Positions 17,530 to 25,473 of a DNA stretch of 64,000 bases are shown one piece after another; position 1 is the stretch's first letter; every line of letters begins with the position of its first letter. Source of the DNA: Actinobacillus genomosp. 1 (GTDB lineage Bacteria > Pseudomonadota > Gammaproteobacteria > Enterobacterales > Pasteurellaceae). The stretch spans positions 134,501 to 198,500 of the forward strand of contig NZ_CP103834.1 of NCBI RefSeq assembly GCF_029774175.1, read 5' to 3'. Position numbers and translations under genes: made by a program. The notes beneath the pieces are model-generated. The model was not told the origin of the DNA and did no database searches. It saw only the letters and a list, made by a program, of their open reading frames with translations.

Positions 17530-18909
17530 CTATTTCTCCGTATTCGGTAGAATTTGGTAGCATGGTTTATATGCTTCTCCGGTCGGCAATTTCATTCGAT
17601 GTTGAGTAATAAACGTTTGCAATAAGCGGTCGATTTTATCCAATAATTTGCGATCACCTTGTAGTTGGAACGGACCGAATTGTTCGATCAGATCTTGGGT
17701 CGCCGGCTTGATATTCCCCGCTACAATCCCGGAAAACGCTCGACGTAAATTTGCCGCAAGCTGTTCGGTCGGCTGATCAAAATGTAAATTCAAATTGGTC
17801 ATATTATGATGAGTCGGCTCAAACGGATGAGTAAATTCATCGGAAATATGTAAAGACCAGTTAAAGCTATACGAATCGGCAAGCTCCAAACGTTGTTGCT
17901 TGATTTCTTTCATTGCTTTCGCCATTTTTTGTGCGACCAATATCGGGTCATCAATGATAATTTCGTACATCTGCTGGGCTTGTTTACCTAAAGTTTCACC
18001 GATAAATTGATCGATAGCTGTAAAATAGTCGGCACTTTCTTTCGGTGCGGTAAGGATAACCGGTAGTTTCTGCGCTTTATTCGCCGGATTCAGCTTCACA
18101 CCTAAAATATAAAGTAGCTCTTCTAATGTACCCGGGCCGCCGGGGAAGATCACAATACCGTGTCCCATACGCACAAATGCTTCCAGGCGTTTTTCGATAT
18201 CCGGCATAATGATTAATTCGGTTACGATCGGATTCGGCGGCTCGGAGGCAATAATCGACGGCTCGGTAATTCCAATAAAACGACTGTGTTTATAACGTTG
18301 ATTAGCGTGACCGATGGTAGCTCCTTTCATCGGTGCTTCCATTACGCCGGTGCCGCAGCCAGTGACGATATTAAATTGGCGTAATCCGAGTTCCGTACCG
18401 ACCGCACGACAATATTGATATTCGGTTTGATTAATCGAGTGTCCGCCCCAGCAAACAATCAGATTCGGATCCGAACCGATTTCCAATGCTTTGGCATTAC
18501 GTAAAATCGAAAACACAAGATTAGTAATATATTTATTATCCTCTTGCGGTGAAGTGTGTTGCCCGATGTATTGATAAAGCGCATTCACAAACACAATATC
18601 GCGTAACACCGCAAATAAATGATATTGAATATTTACGATCATTTTTCCATCAACAAAGGCGGATTTCGGTGGATTATGCAATTCAAGCGATACGCCTTTT
18701 TCTTTGGTAAGCAGATTAATGTCGAAGTCGGGATACTGATTAAGAAGAGCGCGGCTGTCATCGGTAATTGCACCTGAATTCAGCACGGCAAGCGAACAGT
18801 TTCGATAGAGTGAATAGAGATTGCCTTGCGCGTTTTTGGTGAGTAATTCCATCTCTAAGTGAGATAGTTGGTCAAGGCTACCTTTTGGATTGACGCAATG
18901 AACGGTCAT
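17530..18909 (-). CDS. ppnN: Pyrimidine/purine nucleotide 5'-monophosphate nucleosidase PpnN
   Basis: 459 residues from ATG at 18909, preceded by AAGGGA; an in-frame upstream codon at 18939 lacks a ribosome site and was rejected. The LOG/Rossmann core shows the NMP-glycosidase motifs PGGPGTLEELLYILG and the preceding FVRMGHGIVIFPG. The N- and C-terminal arms match E. coli PpnN (YgdH), which splits nucleoside monophosphates into base and ribose-5-phosphate and is stimulated by (p)ppGpp. A 13-bp inverted repeat covers the ribosome site (see findings). ybjD follows by 3 bp. Confidence 0.93.
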   Translation of the reverse strand: MTVHCVNPKGSLDQLSHLEMELLTKNAQGNLYSLYRNCSLAVLNSGAITDDSRALLNQYPDFDINLLTKEKGVSLELHNPPKSAFVDGKMIVNIQYHLFAVLRDIVFVNALYQYIGQHTSPQEDNKYITNLVFSILRNAKALEIGSDPNLIVCWGGHSINQTEYQYCRAVGTELGLRQFNIVTGCGTGVMEAPMKGATIGHANQRYKHSRFIGITEPSIIASEPPNPIVTELIIMPDIEKRLEAFVRMGHGIVIFPGGPGTLEELLYILGVKLNPANKAQKLPVILTAPKESADYFTAIDQFIGETLGKQAQQMYEIIIDDPILVAQKMAKAMKEIKQQRLELADSYSFNWSLHISDEFTHPFEPTHHNMTNLNLHFDQPTEQLAANLRRAFSGIVAGNIKPATQDLIEQFGPFQLQGDRKLLDKIDRLLQTFITQHRMKLPTGEAYKPCYQILPNTEK

Positions 18910-18912
18910 AAA

Positions 18913-18959
18913 TTTTCCCTTAAATCCAAATAAAAACATTATCTGAATTTAAGGGAAAA
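18913..18959 (-). promoter_or_regulatory. Inverted repeat enclosing the ppnN ribosome-binding site
   Basis: Perfect 13-bp arms TTTTCCCTTAAAT (18913-18925) and ATTTAAGGGAAAA (18947-18959) with a 21-bp loop. The minus-strand copy nearest ppnN contains the AAGGGA ribosome site, which would be paired in the hairpin. There is no U-run, so a simple terminator is less likely. Confidence 0.65.
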
Positions 18960-18968
18960 ATAGCAAAT

Positions 18969-19958
18969 TTAATTACTTTCTTGTACAAAGCTAAGAGCTT
19001 GTTCAACCACTTCAACACCTGCGCCTTGCTTGGTGGCGTTTTCACTTAAATGACGACGCCATTGGCGTGCGCCTTTACAGTTTTGGAATGCGCCTAACAT
19101 ATGGCGAACGATATGGTTTAAATAAACCCCTTTTTTCGTTTGCGTTTCAATATAAGGCAACATTTTTTCCACCGCTTCTCGGGCGGTGACAAGCGGTCGA
19201 TTTTCACCGAAAATTTGCGAATCTATTTCCCCTAATAGAGACGGATTTTGGTAAGCCTCACGTCCTACCATTACGCCATCGACAAATGCCAAGTGTCGTT
19301 TGATTTCCTCGACGGTTTTAATGCCGCCGTTAATCGAAATATTTAAATGCGGAAAATCACGTTTGAGCTGATAAACACGTTCATAATCAAGCGGTGGAAT
19401 TTCACGATTTTGTTTCGGACTTAAACCGGAAAGCCACGCCTTACGAGCATGAACGATAAAATTATTGCTATACGGTTGTACTTTCTCAATAAAATCGCAC
19501 AAAAATTCGTAGCTGTCCAAATCATCAATGCCGATACGGTGTTTAACCGTCACCGGAATTTGCACTGCATCTTGCATGGCTTTGATACAGTCGGCAACCA
19601 AATCGGCTTTTGCCATTAAACAAGCGCCGAACATCCCGTTTTGTACACGGTCGGAAGGACAGCCGACGTTTAAATTGATTTCCGCATAGCCGCGTTCTTC
19701 AACTAATTTGGCGCAATGAGCAAGTTGAGCCGGATCGCTGCCACCGAGCTGTAACGCAGCCGGATTTTCACTCGGATCGTATTCAAGCAGATCGTATTTG
19801 GCGTGAATGATCGCCGGCGCGGTGATCATTTCGGTATAAAGTAAAGCGTGTCGGCTAAATTGACGATGGAAGTAGCGACAATGACGAGTAGTCCAATCCA
19901 GCATTGGCGCAACGGAAAAACGTCCGCGATAAAATTGATTTTGCATAAGATTATTCAT
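18969..19958 (-). CDS. dusA: tRNA-dihydrouridine(20/20a) synthase DusA
   Basis: 329 residues from ATG at 19958; ATG at 19946 is also possible and neither has a strong ribosome site. DusA uses FMN and NADPH to reduce U20/U20a in tRNA D-loops. Visible motifs: VAPMLDWTTRHCRYF at the N-terminus, the catalytic Cys in INLNVGCPSDRVQNGMFGAC, and HARKAWLSGLSPK, which is specific to the DusA branch. The gene is upstream of ppnN on the same strand, with a 59-bp gap holding the hairpin described separately. Confidence 0.95.
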   Translation of the reverse strand: MNNLMQNQFYRGRFSVAPMLDWTTRHCRYFHRQFSRHALLYTEMITAPAIIHAKYDLLEYDPSENPAALQLGGSDPAQLAHCAKLVEERGYAEINLNVGCPSDRVQNGMFGACLMAKADLVADCIKAMQDAVQIPVTVKHRIGIDDLDSYEFLCDFIEKVQPYSNNFIVHARKAWLSGLSPKQNREIPPLDYERVYQLKRDFPHLNISINGGIKTVEEIKRHLAFVDGVMVGREAYQNPSLLGEIDSQIFGENRPLVTAREAVEKMLPYIETQTKKGVYLNHIVRHMLGAFQNCKGARQWRRHLSENATKQGAGVEVVEQALSFVQESN

Positions 19959-19970
19959 AAATAAAAATAA

Positions 19971-20025
19971 CAAGCGGTGGAATTTAGCCGATTTTTTGTA
20001 AATTTTTCGCTAAATTTAACCGCTT
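19971..20025. repeat. Inverted USS pair upstream of dusA
   Basis: Arms begin CAAGCGGT and end ACCGCTTG, with partly paired flanks (AATTTA/TAAATT). Here the pair lies between divergent genes, so it is not positioned as a terminator. Confidence 0.6.
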
Positions 20026-20105
20026 GCGTAGAGATAAAAACTTGCTTCATCATACTATAAAACGCTTGCAAATTCACGGCTTTTAAACATTATTAACGAT
20101 TTGAT

Positions 20106-20165
20106 TATAATTAAGTCGATACAACATCTAGTGTATTTTTATCAGTAAACCACTAGATATGGGCT
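20106..20165 (+). promoter_or_regulatory. Promoter element and paired NrdR-like boxes of nrdBA
   Basis: Box A ATACAACATCTAGTGT (20119-20134) and box B CCACTAGATATGGGCT (20150-20165) match about 13 and 11 of 16 positions of the NrdR consensus ACACwATATATwGTGT as I recall it. Their centres are 31 bp apart, the known three-turn spacing. A perfect -10 TATAAT (20106-20111) lies just upstream, predicting a start near 20118, so bound repressor would cover the transcription start. Matches were counted by eye. Confidence 0.7.
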
Positions 20166-20298
20166 TGTAAATTAAAAAAACTTTTTTCCTTTATAAATCA
20201 AGAAACTAACTAAAAAGACTGTTTGTCAAGACTTGTGATCATAAAAAAATTTGCCTAAAATCCACGCCCATTGCAATTTAAAATAGAGCCAAGGAATT

Positions 20299-21276
20299 AT
20301 GTCTAGAAATCTGTTTGAAAAACGCTTGAATATCAAGCCGTATGAATACCCTGAATTATTAGAATTTAAAGATGCTATTCGCCATTCCTATTGGTTACAT
20401 ACAGAGTTTAATTTTACCGGCGATATTCAGAATTACCGTATTGATATTAACGATCACGAACGTCACGTTTTAACGCGTGCAATGTTAGCGATTTCTCAAG
20501 TTGAAGTGAACGTAAAACGTTTCTGGGGTGAGTTATACCGTTACTTCCCGAAACCGGAAATGGATGATGTCGGTGGCACATTCGCCGAATCGGAAGTTCG
20601 TCATAAAGACGCTTACTCGTTTTTATTAGAAAAATTAGGGCTAAACGAAATGTTTAGCCAAATCCAAGATATTGAACCGTTAATGAACCGTATCCGTTAT
20701 ATGGAATCGTTCATGAAGGATAAAGATGCGGGTAAAGGCGAATTTGTGCTTTCACTTGTTTTATTCTCACTTTTTGTAGAACATATTTCCCTATTCGGTC
20801 AGTTCTTAATTATGATGTCGTTCAATAAGCATAAAAACCTTTTTAAAGGGATTTCGAATGCGGTTGAAGCGACTTCAAAAGAAGAAGAGATTCACGGTAA
20901 ATTCGGTATTGCGTTATACGAAATTTTACGCGAAGAACACAGTGAACTTTTCACACCGGAATTTTTTGAAGATTTAAAAACGTTATCAAGCCAAGCATTT
21001 GAGGCGGAATGCGGTATTTTAGATTGGATTTTTGAAGAAGGTGATTTAAGTTTTATTAGCCGTGAAGAAGTCGAAAACTATATTCGCAGCCGTTATAACA
21101 ACTCGTTAATAACGCTTGGCTTAGAGCCTCCGTACGATGTAAATCCTGAATTACTAAAAGAAACCGAGTGGTTTGATATTGAAATCTTATCGACAAAAGA
21201 AACAGATTTCTTTAACAAACGTAGTACTGATTACAGCAAAAAAATGAAGCAGATTACCGCAGATGACTTATTCTAA
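20299..21276 (+). CDS. nrdB: Class I ribonucleotide reductase beta subunit, probable class Id
   Basis: 325 residues. The radical-generating subunit has a ferritin-like fold. By eye the metal ligands are Glu69, Glu99, His102, Glu161, Glu196 and His199 (motifs VEVNV, ESEVRHKDAY, FVEHIS, EEIH). The first ligand is Glu rather than the Asp of class Ia/Ib. Tyr106 sits four after His102, the usual radical-tyrosine position. No nrdI or nrdH is nearby, unlike class Ib. Length, beta-before-alpha order and the very short partner alpha fit class Id (Mn2, superoxide-activated), described in Flavobacterium and Actinobacillus ureae. The gene overlaps nrdA by 14 bp. Confidence 0.85.
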   Translation: MSRNLFEKRLNIKPYEYPELLEFKDAIRHSYWLHTEFNFTGDIQNYRIDINDHERHVLTRAMLAISQVEVNVKRFWGELYRYFPKPEMDDVGGTFAESEVRHKDAYSFLLEKLGLNEMFSQIQDIEPLMNRIRYMESFMKDKDAGKGEFVLSLVLFSLFVEHISLFGQFLIMMSFNKHKNLFKGISNAVEATSKEEEIHGKFGIALYEILREEHSELFTPEFFEDLKTLSSQAFEAECGILDWIFEEGDLSFISREEVENYIRSRYNNSLITLGLEPPYDVNPELLKETEWFDIEILSTKETDFFNKRSTDYSKKMKQITADDLF

Positions 21277-22927
21277 TTCTCGTCCTGATTTTGAATGGCT
21301 AAATGAAGACAGCCGTTTATTTTTACAACGTGGTTATTTACTTGAAGGAACAACCGCATTAGATCGTATTCGTTTTATCGCAGAACATGCCGAGCGCAAA
21401 CTTGGTATTGAAGGCTATGCGGATAAATTTTATCACTATATGGGGCGTGGTTATTTCTCGCTTTCATCACCTATTTGGTCAAACTTCGGTTTAGATCGCG
21501 GTTTGCCGATTTCTTGTTTTGGTAGCTATATAGGCGACTCAATCCATGAAATTATGGTGACAACCGCAGAAGTCGGTATGATGAGTAAAATCGGTGGAGG
21601 TACTTCAGCGTATTTCGGAGATATTCGTCCGCGCGGTTCGGCAATTAAAAATAACGGTAAATCAGACGGTTCGTTTAATTTTAGTAAATTGTTTGATACG
21701 GTAATCGACGTGATTTCTCAAGGTACTTCGCGTAAAGGTCAATTTGCCGGTTATATCGATATTGAACACGGCGATATTGACGAATGGTTAGATATTCATA
21801 CCGAAGGTAACCCGATTCAATTAATGTACTATGGCGTATGTGTCGGTCATGATTGGTTGGAGTCAATGAAAGCGGGCGACCCGTATAAACGCCAGCTTTG
21901 GGCGAAATTGTTACAACGTAAAACCGAAACGGGTATTCCGTATTTATTCTTTAAAGATAACGCGAATGCCGGTCGTCCGGACGTTTATAAAGATAAAAAT
22001 ATGACGGTACACGCTTCCAACTTATGTACCGAAATTATGCTTCCGTCTAGCTCGGATGAAAGTTTCGTTTGTTGTTTATCTTCAATGAACTTACTTTATT
22101 TTGATGAGTGGAAAGACACCGATGCACCGGAAGTATTAACTTACTTCTTAGACGTGGTAATGAGCGAGTTTATCGAAAAAAGTAAAGATATGCCGTTCTT
22201 AGAACGTGCAAATCGTTTTGCAACTCGTCACCGTGCATTAGGTTTAGGCGTGTTAGGCTGGCATAGCTATTTACAAGCGAATAACATTGCGTTTGATAGC
22301 TTCCAAGCGATGCAGAAAAACAGCTTAATCTTTAAAACGTTACAAGAGAAAACCTTAAAAGCGTCGCAAGAGTTAGCGAAACGTTTTGGCGAGCCGGAAA
22401 TCTTAAAAGGCTACGGTCGTCGTAATACTACGTTAATGAGTATTGCTCCGACTAAATCAAGCAGCTTTATTTTAGGTAGCGTATCGCCGTCGGTTGAACC
22501 GTTTAAATCTAACTACTATGTGAAAGATTTAGCGAAAATCAAAACCGTATATAAAAACCCGTTCTTAGAGAAATTACTCCAAGAAAAAGGTTTGGATACG
22601 GAAGAAATTTGGGAATCGATTTTACATAATGACGGTTCCGTGCAGCACTTGGAACAATTAACCGACGAAGAAAAAGAAGTATTCAAAACTTTCTCTGAAA
22701 TCAGTCAGTTAAGCGTGATTCAGCAAGCGGCACAACGTCAGAAATATATCGACCAAGGTCAAAGTATTAATATTATGGTTCATCCGGCAACACCTGCTCG
22801 TGACTTAAACCAATTATACTTAACCGCAGAAGAACTCGGTTTAAAATCAATTTATTACCAATACTCAATGAGTGCGGCACAAGTATTTAACCGTAACTTA
22901 TTAAGCTGTTCTAGTTGTGAAGGTTAA
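21263..22927 (+). CDS. nrdA: Class I ribonucleotide reductase alpha subunit, minimal form lacking the ATP-cone (probable class Id)
   Basis: 554 residues against about 760 for class Ia. It starts straight in the catalytic barrel, with no ATP-cone. Catalytic residues are present: Cys85 (ISCFGS), Asn253, Cys255 and Glu257 (SNLCTE), Cys270 (FVCCLSSMN), Tyr531-Tyr532 (SIYYQY) and the C-terminal redox pair Cys549/Cys552 (LLSCSSCEG). It is therefore a complete enzyme, not a truncated one. Class Id alpha subunits are known to have this minimal architecture. Start overlaps the end of nrdB. Control is presumably by NrdR at the promoter, because the allosteric on/off domain is absent. Confidence 0.88.
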   Translation: MTYSNSRPDFEWLNEDSRLFLQRGYLLEGTTALDRIRFIAEHAERKLGIEGYADKFYHYMGRGYFSLSSPIWSNFGLDRGLPISCFGSYIGDSIHEIMVTTAEVGMMSKIGGGTSAYFGDIRPRGSAIKNNGKSDGSFNFSKLFDTVIDVISQGTSRKGQFAGYIDIEHGDIDEWLDIHTEGNPIQLMYYGVCVGHDWLESMKAGDPYKRQLWAKLLQRKTETGIPYLFFKDNANAGRPDVYKDKNMTVHASNLCTEIMLPSSSDESFVCCLSSMNLLYFDEWKDTDAPEVLTYFLDVVMSEFIEKSKDMPFLERANRFATRHRALGLGVLGWHSYLQANNIAFDSFQAMQKNSLIFKTLQEKTLKASQELAKRFGEPEILKGYGRRNTTLMSIAPTKSSSFILGSVSPSVEPFKSNYYVKDLAKIKTVYKNPFLEKLLQEKGLDTEEIWESILHNDGSVQHLEQLTDEEKEVFKTFSEISQLSVIQQAAQRQKYIDQGQSINIMVHPATPARDLNQLYLTAEELGLKSIYYQYSMSAAQVFNRNLLSCSSCEG

Positions 22928-22939
22928 TTATACGTATTG

Positions 22940-22967
22940 AAAAACACCACCGTAAGGTGGTGTTTTT
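22940..22967 (+). terminator. Terminator of nrdBA
   Basis: Stem AAAACACCACC/GGTGGTGTTTT with a GTAA loop and T-run, 12 bp after the nrdA stop. Confidence 0.93.
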
Positions 22968-23023
22968 ATATCTATGTGCCGTTTCGGATTTATTTATCGA
23001 ATCGTATTACGCTAGTCGCAAAA

Positions 23024-23051
23024 AAAGCACGAGTAAATTACTCGTGCTTTT
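23024..23051. terminator. Bidirectional terminator, mainly of nfuA
   Basis: 13-bp stem AAAGCACGAGTAA/TTACTCGTGCTTT with a one-base centre and A/T runs on both sides, 16 bp from the nfuA stop. Confidence 0.88.
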
Positions 23052-23066
23052 GCTTTTTCTGATAAC

Positions 23067-23666
23067 TTAGTAATAAGAGTGTTCGCCGTGTTGGTGTTCG
23101 GTCACGTCTTTTACGCCAGCCAGTTCATCAGGGAACATCGCTAACAATTGTTTTTCGATCCCTTCTTTTAACGTTACGTCCACCATCGAACAACCGTTAC
23201 AGCCACCGCCGAATTGCAAGATTGCATATTTATCTTCAGTCACTTCGATTAGTGTTACTCGACCGCCGTGGCTGGCTAATTGCGGATTCACTTGAGTTTG
23301 AATCACATAATCTAAACGTTCGATAAACGGCGCATCGTCGGCCACTTTACGCATTTTGGCATTCGGTGCTTTTAAAGTAAGTTGTGATCCCATCGGATCC
23401 GTAACATAATCAATTTCAGCTTCATCTAAGAAAGGTAAACTAATTTCATCGACAAATGCAGAGAAGCCGTTGTATTCAAATTGCGTATCCGTTTCTTCAA
23501 CCGCATTCGGCGGGCAATAGGATACGCCGCATTCAGCGTTAGGCGTCCCCGGGTTTACTACGAAAATACGAATATTAGTGTTTTCTTCTTGTTGTTCCAA
23601 AAGACGGCGGAAATGTGTTTGGGCCGCCTCAGAAATTGAAATATGGATAGTTTCTTGTTGTTCCAT
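23067..23666 (-). CDS. nfuA: Fe-S biogenesis protein NfuA
   Basis: 199 residues from ATG at 23666; a longer reading to 23714 adds an unsupported 16-residue leader. The N-terminal degenerate A-type domain includes NPGTPNAECGVSYCPPNAVE. The C-terminal Nfu domain has the CxxC cluster motif FGGGCNGCSMVDVTLKEGIE. It delivers [4Fe-4S] clusters to targets, especially under stress or iron limitation. The C-terminus EHQHGEHSYY closely matches E. coli NfuA. Monocistronic, with a 450-bp upstream region shared with nqr. Confidence 0.96.
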   Translation of the reverse strand: MEQQETIHISISEAAQTHFRRLLEQQEENTNIRIFVVNPGTPNAECGVSYCPPNAVEETDTQFEYNGFSAFVDEISLPFLDEAEIDYVTDPMGSQLTLKAPNAKMRKVADDAPFIERLDYVIQTQVNPQLASHGGRVTLIEVTEDKYAILQFGGGCNGCSMVDVTLKEGIEKQLLAMFPDELAGVKDVTEHQHGEHSYY

Positions 23667-24003
23667 TAGTATTGTTCCAAGTTTAATAATTAATTGACTA
23701 AATTTATCGGACATTCTACGCCTTACAAGCGGTTTTTTCTACTCAAAATTTTGCAAATCCGGATTGTTAAAAACTTTACAAAAAGTTCATAAAAACGTAC
23801 CGCCTATGAAAGCGAAAGGTTTAACTCTTAGGAGGTAATTGTTAAAAAATTGAGGAATAAATATTGATTTATTTCAAATTTTCAAGGGCTAGAGGATAAA
23901 AAAGCCGTGTTTTTGTGGAAAGTGAGCCTATATTTAGGGTAGAATAGCTTGTTTATTTTATCTTGTGAAAAAATACAGGAAAAATCAGATTTGAGAACTT
24001 TAT
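23667..24003. promoter_or_regulatory. Divergent nfuA/nqrA upstream region
   Basis: About 340 bp of AT-rich DNA. It contains a USS core (ACAAGCGGT, about 23726) and several TATATT/TAGAAT-like elements near 23930-23950 that could serve nqrA, with no clean -35 partner. No ORF was seen. Confidence 0.4.
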
Positions 24004-24085
24004 GTAACTTCGGAAATAAGTGGGGGAATTCGTTTATTTTTATGTAAGTTACGGCTCAAGAGAAGCGATTGCGATTTTCGCAATC
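24004..24085 (+). promoter_or_regulatory. Structured 5' leader of the nqr operon (two hairpins)
   Basis: Hairpin 1: outer arms GTAACTT (24004-24010)/AAGTTAC (24046-24052) with nested AAATAA/TTATTT. Hairpin 2: GATTGCGA (24067-24074)/TCGCAATC (24078-24085) with a 3-nt loop, followed by a short T-rich stretch, 34 bp before the nqrA start. Hairpin 2 could act as a weak attenuator. Function unknown. Confidence 0.45.
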
Positions 24086-24119
24086 ATATTTTTAACCCAA
24101 CAAAAGTAGTGCAAATAAT

Positions 24120-25469
24120 ATGATTACAATCAAGAAAGGCTTGGATTTACCTATCGCAGGTACACCGGCACAAGTAATCCATAACGGCAATACCGTTAAT
24201 GAAGTTGCGATGCTTGGCGAAGAATATGTGGGTATGCGTCCTTCAATGAAAGTTCGTGAAGGCGATGTAGTGAAAAAAGGTCAGGTTCTTTTTGAAGATA
24301 AAAAGAATCAGGGCGTAGTATTTACTGCTCCTGCAAGCGGTACTGTGGTTGCAATTAACCGTGGTGAAAAGCGTGTTCTTCAGTCGGTCGTGATTAAAGT
24401 TGAGGGTGATGAGCAAATTACCTTTACTCGCTATGATGCTACGCAATTAGCGTTGTTATCAGCCGAGCAAGTGAAACAAAATCTTATCGAATCAGGTTTA
24501 TGGACTGCATTCCGTACTCGTCCGTTCAGTAAGGTTCCTGCAGTAGATGCTATTCCGTCATCTATCTTCGTTAATGCAATGGATACTAATCCGTTAGCGG
24601 CGGATCCGGAAGTGGTTTTAAAAGAGTATGAAACCGATTTTAAATACGGTTTAACTGTTTTAACTCGTTTATTTGACGGTCAGAAACCGGTTTATCTATG
24701 TAAAGATGCGGATAGTAATATCCCGTTAAGTCCGGCAATTGAAGGCATCACAATTAAATCGTTTAGTGGTGTTCACCCTGCAGGTTTAGTCGGTACACAT
24801 ATCCACTTTGTTGATCCCGTAGGTGCAACCAAGCAAGTTTGGCACTTAAATTATCAAGATGTTATTGCGATTGGTAAATTATTCACAACAGGCGAATTAT
24901 TTACTGACCGTGTTATTTCTCTTGCAGGTCCGCAAGTGAAAAATCCTCGTTTAGTGCGTACGCGTCTTGGTGCTAATCTTTCTCAATTAACTGCGAATGA
25001 GTTAAACGTAGGTGAGAATCGTGTGATTTCAGGTTCGGTATTAAGCGGTGCAACGGCAACAGGTCCGGTTGATTATTTAGGTCGCTATGCGTTACAAGTT
25101 TCCGTACTTGCGGAAGGTCGTGAAAAAGAATTATTCGGTTGGATTATGCCGGGTTCGGATAAATTCTCTATTACTCGTACCGTATTAGGTCACTTCGGTA
25201 AAAAATTATTTAACTTCACGACTGCCGTTCATGGTGGTGAGCGTGCAATGGTGCCAATCGGTGCCTATGAACGTGTAATGCCGTTAGATATTATCCCGAC
25301 ATTATTACTTCGTGATTTAGCGGCCGGCGATACCGATTCTGCGCAAAACTTAGGTTGCTTAGAGCTGGATGAAGAAGATTTAGCATTATGTACTTATGTT
25401 TGCCCGGGTAAAAACAACTACGGTCCGATGTTACGTGCTGCGTTAGATAAGATCGAGAAGGAAGGTTAA
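24120..25469 (+). CDS. nqrA: Na+-translocating NADH:quinone reductase subunit A
   Basis: 449 residues, normal length. Soluble cytoplasmic-side subunit of the six-subunit Na+-NQR complex, which oxidises NADH, reduces ubiquinone and pumps sodium. Opens ITIKKGLDLPIAGTPAQVI with the biotinyl-like VREGDVVKKGQVLFEDKKN segment (about 40-58). C-terminal LCTYVCPGKNNYGPMLRAAL is diagnostic. First of a tight six-gene run nqrABCDEF with gaps of 10 bp or less. No ribosome site is obvious at the start; the leader is structured. Confidence 0.97.
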   Translation: MITIKKGLDLPIAGTPAQVIHNGNTVNEVAMLGEEYVGMRPSMKVREGDVVKKGQVLFEDKKNQGVVFTAPASGTVVAINRGEKRVLQSVVIKVEGDEQITFTRYDATQLALLSAEQVKQNLIESGLWTAFRTRPFSKVPAVDAIPSSIFVNAMDTNPLAADPEVVLKEYETDFKYGLTVLTRLFDGQKPVYLCKDADSNIPLSPAIEGITIKSFSGVHPAGLVGTHIHFVDPVGATKQVWHLNYQDVIAIGKLFTTGELFTDRVISLAGPQVKNPRLVRTRLGANLSQLTANELNVGENRVISGSVLSGATATGPVDYLGRYALQVSVLAEGREKELFGWIMPGSDKFSITRTVLGHFGKKLFNFTTAVHGGERAMVPIGAYERVMPLDIIPTLLLRDLAAGDTDSAQNLGCLELDEEDLALCTYVCPGKNNYGPMLRAALDKIEKEG

Positions 25470-25473
25470 GAAA

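Noticed and set aside
21263..22927. NrdA considered as truncated or frameshifted
   Set aside because: All catalytic residues and the C-terminal Cys pair are present; the short form matches class Id architecture.
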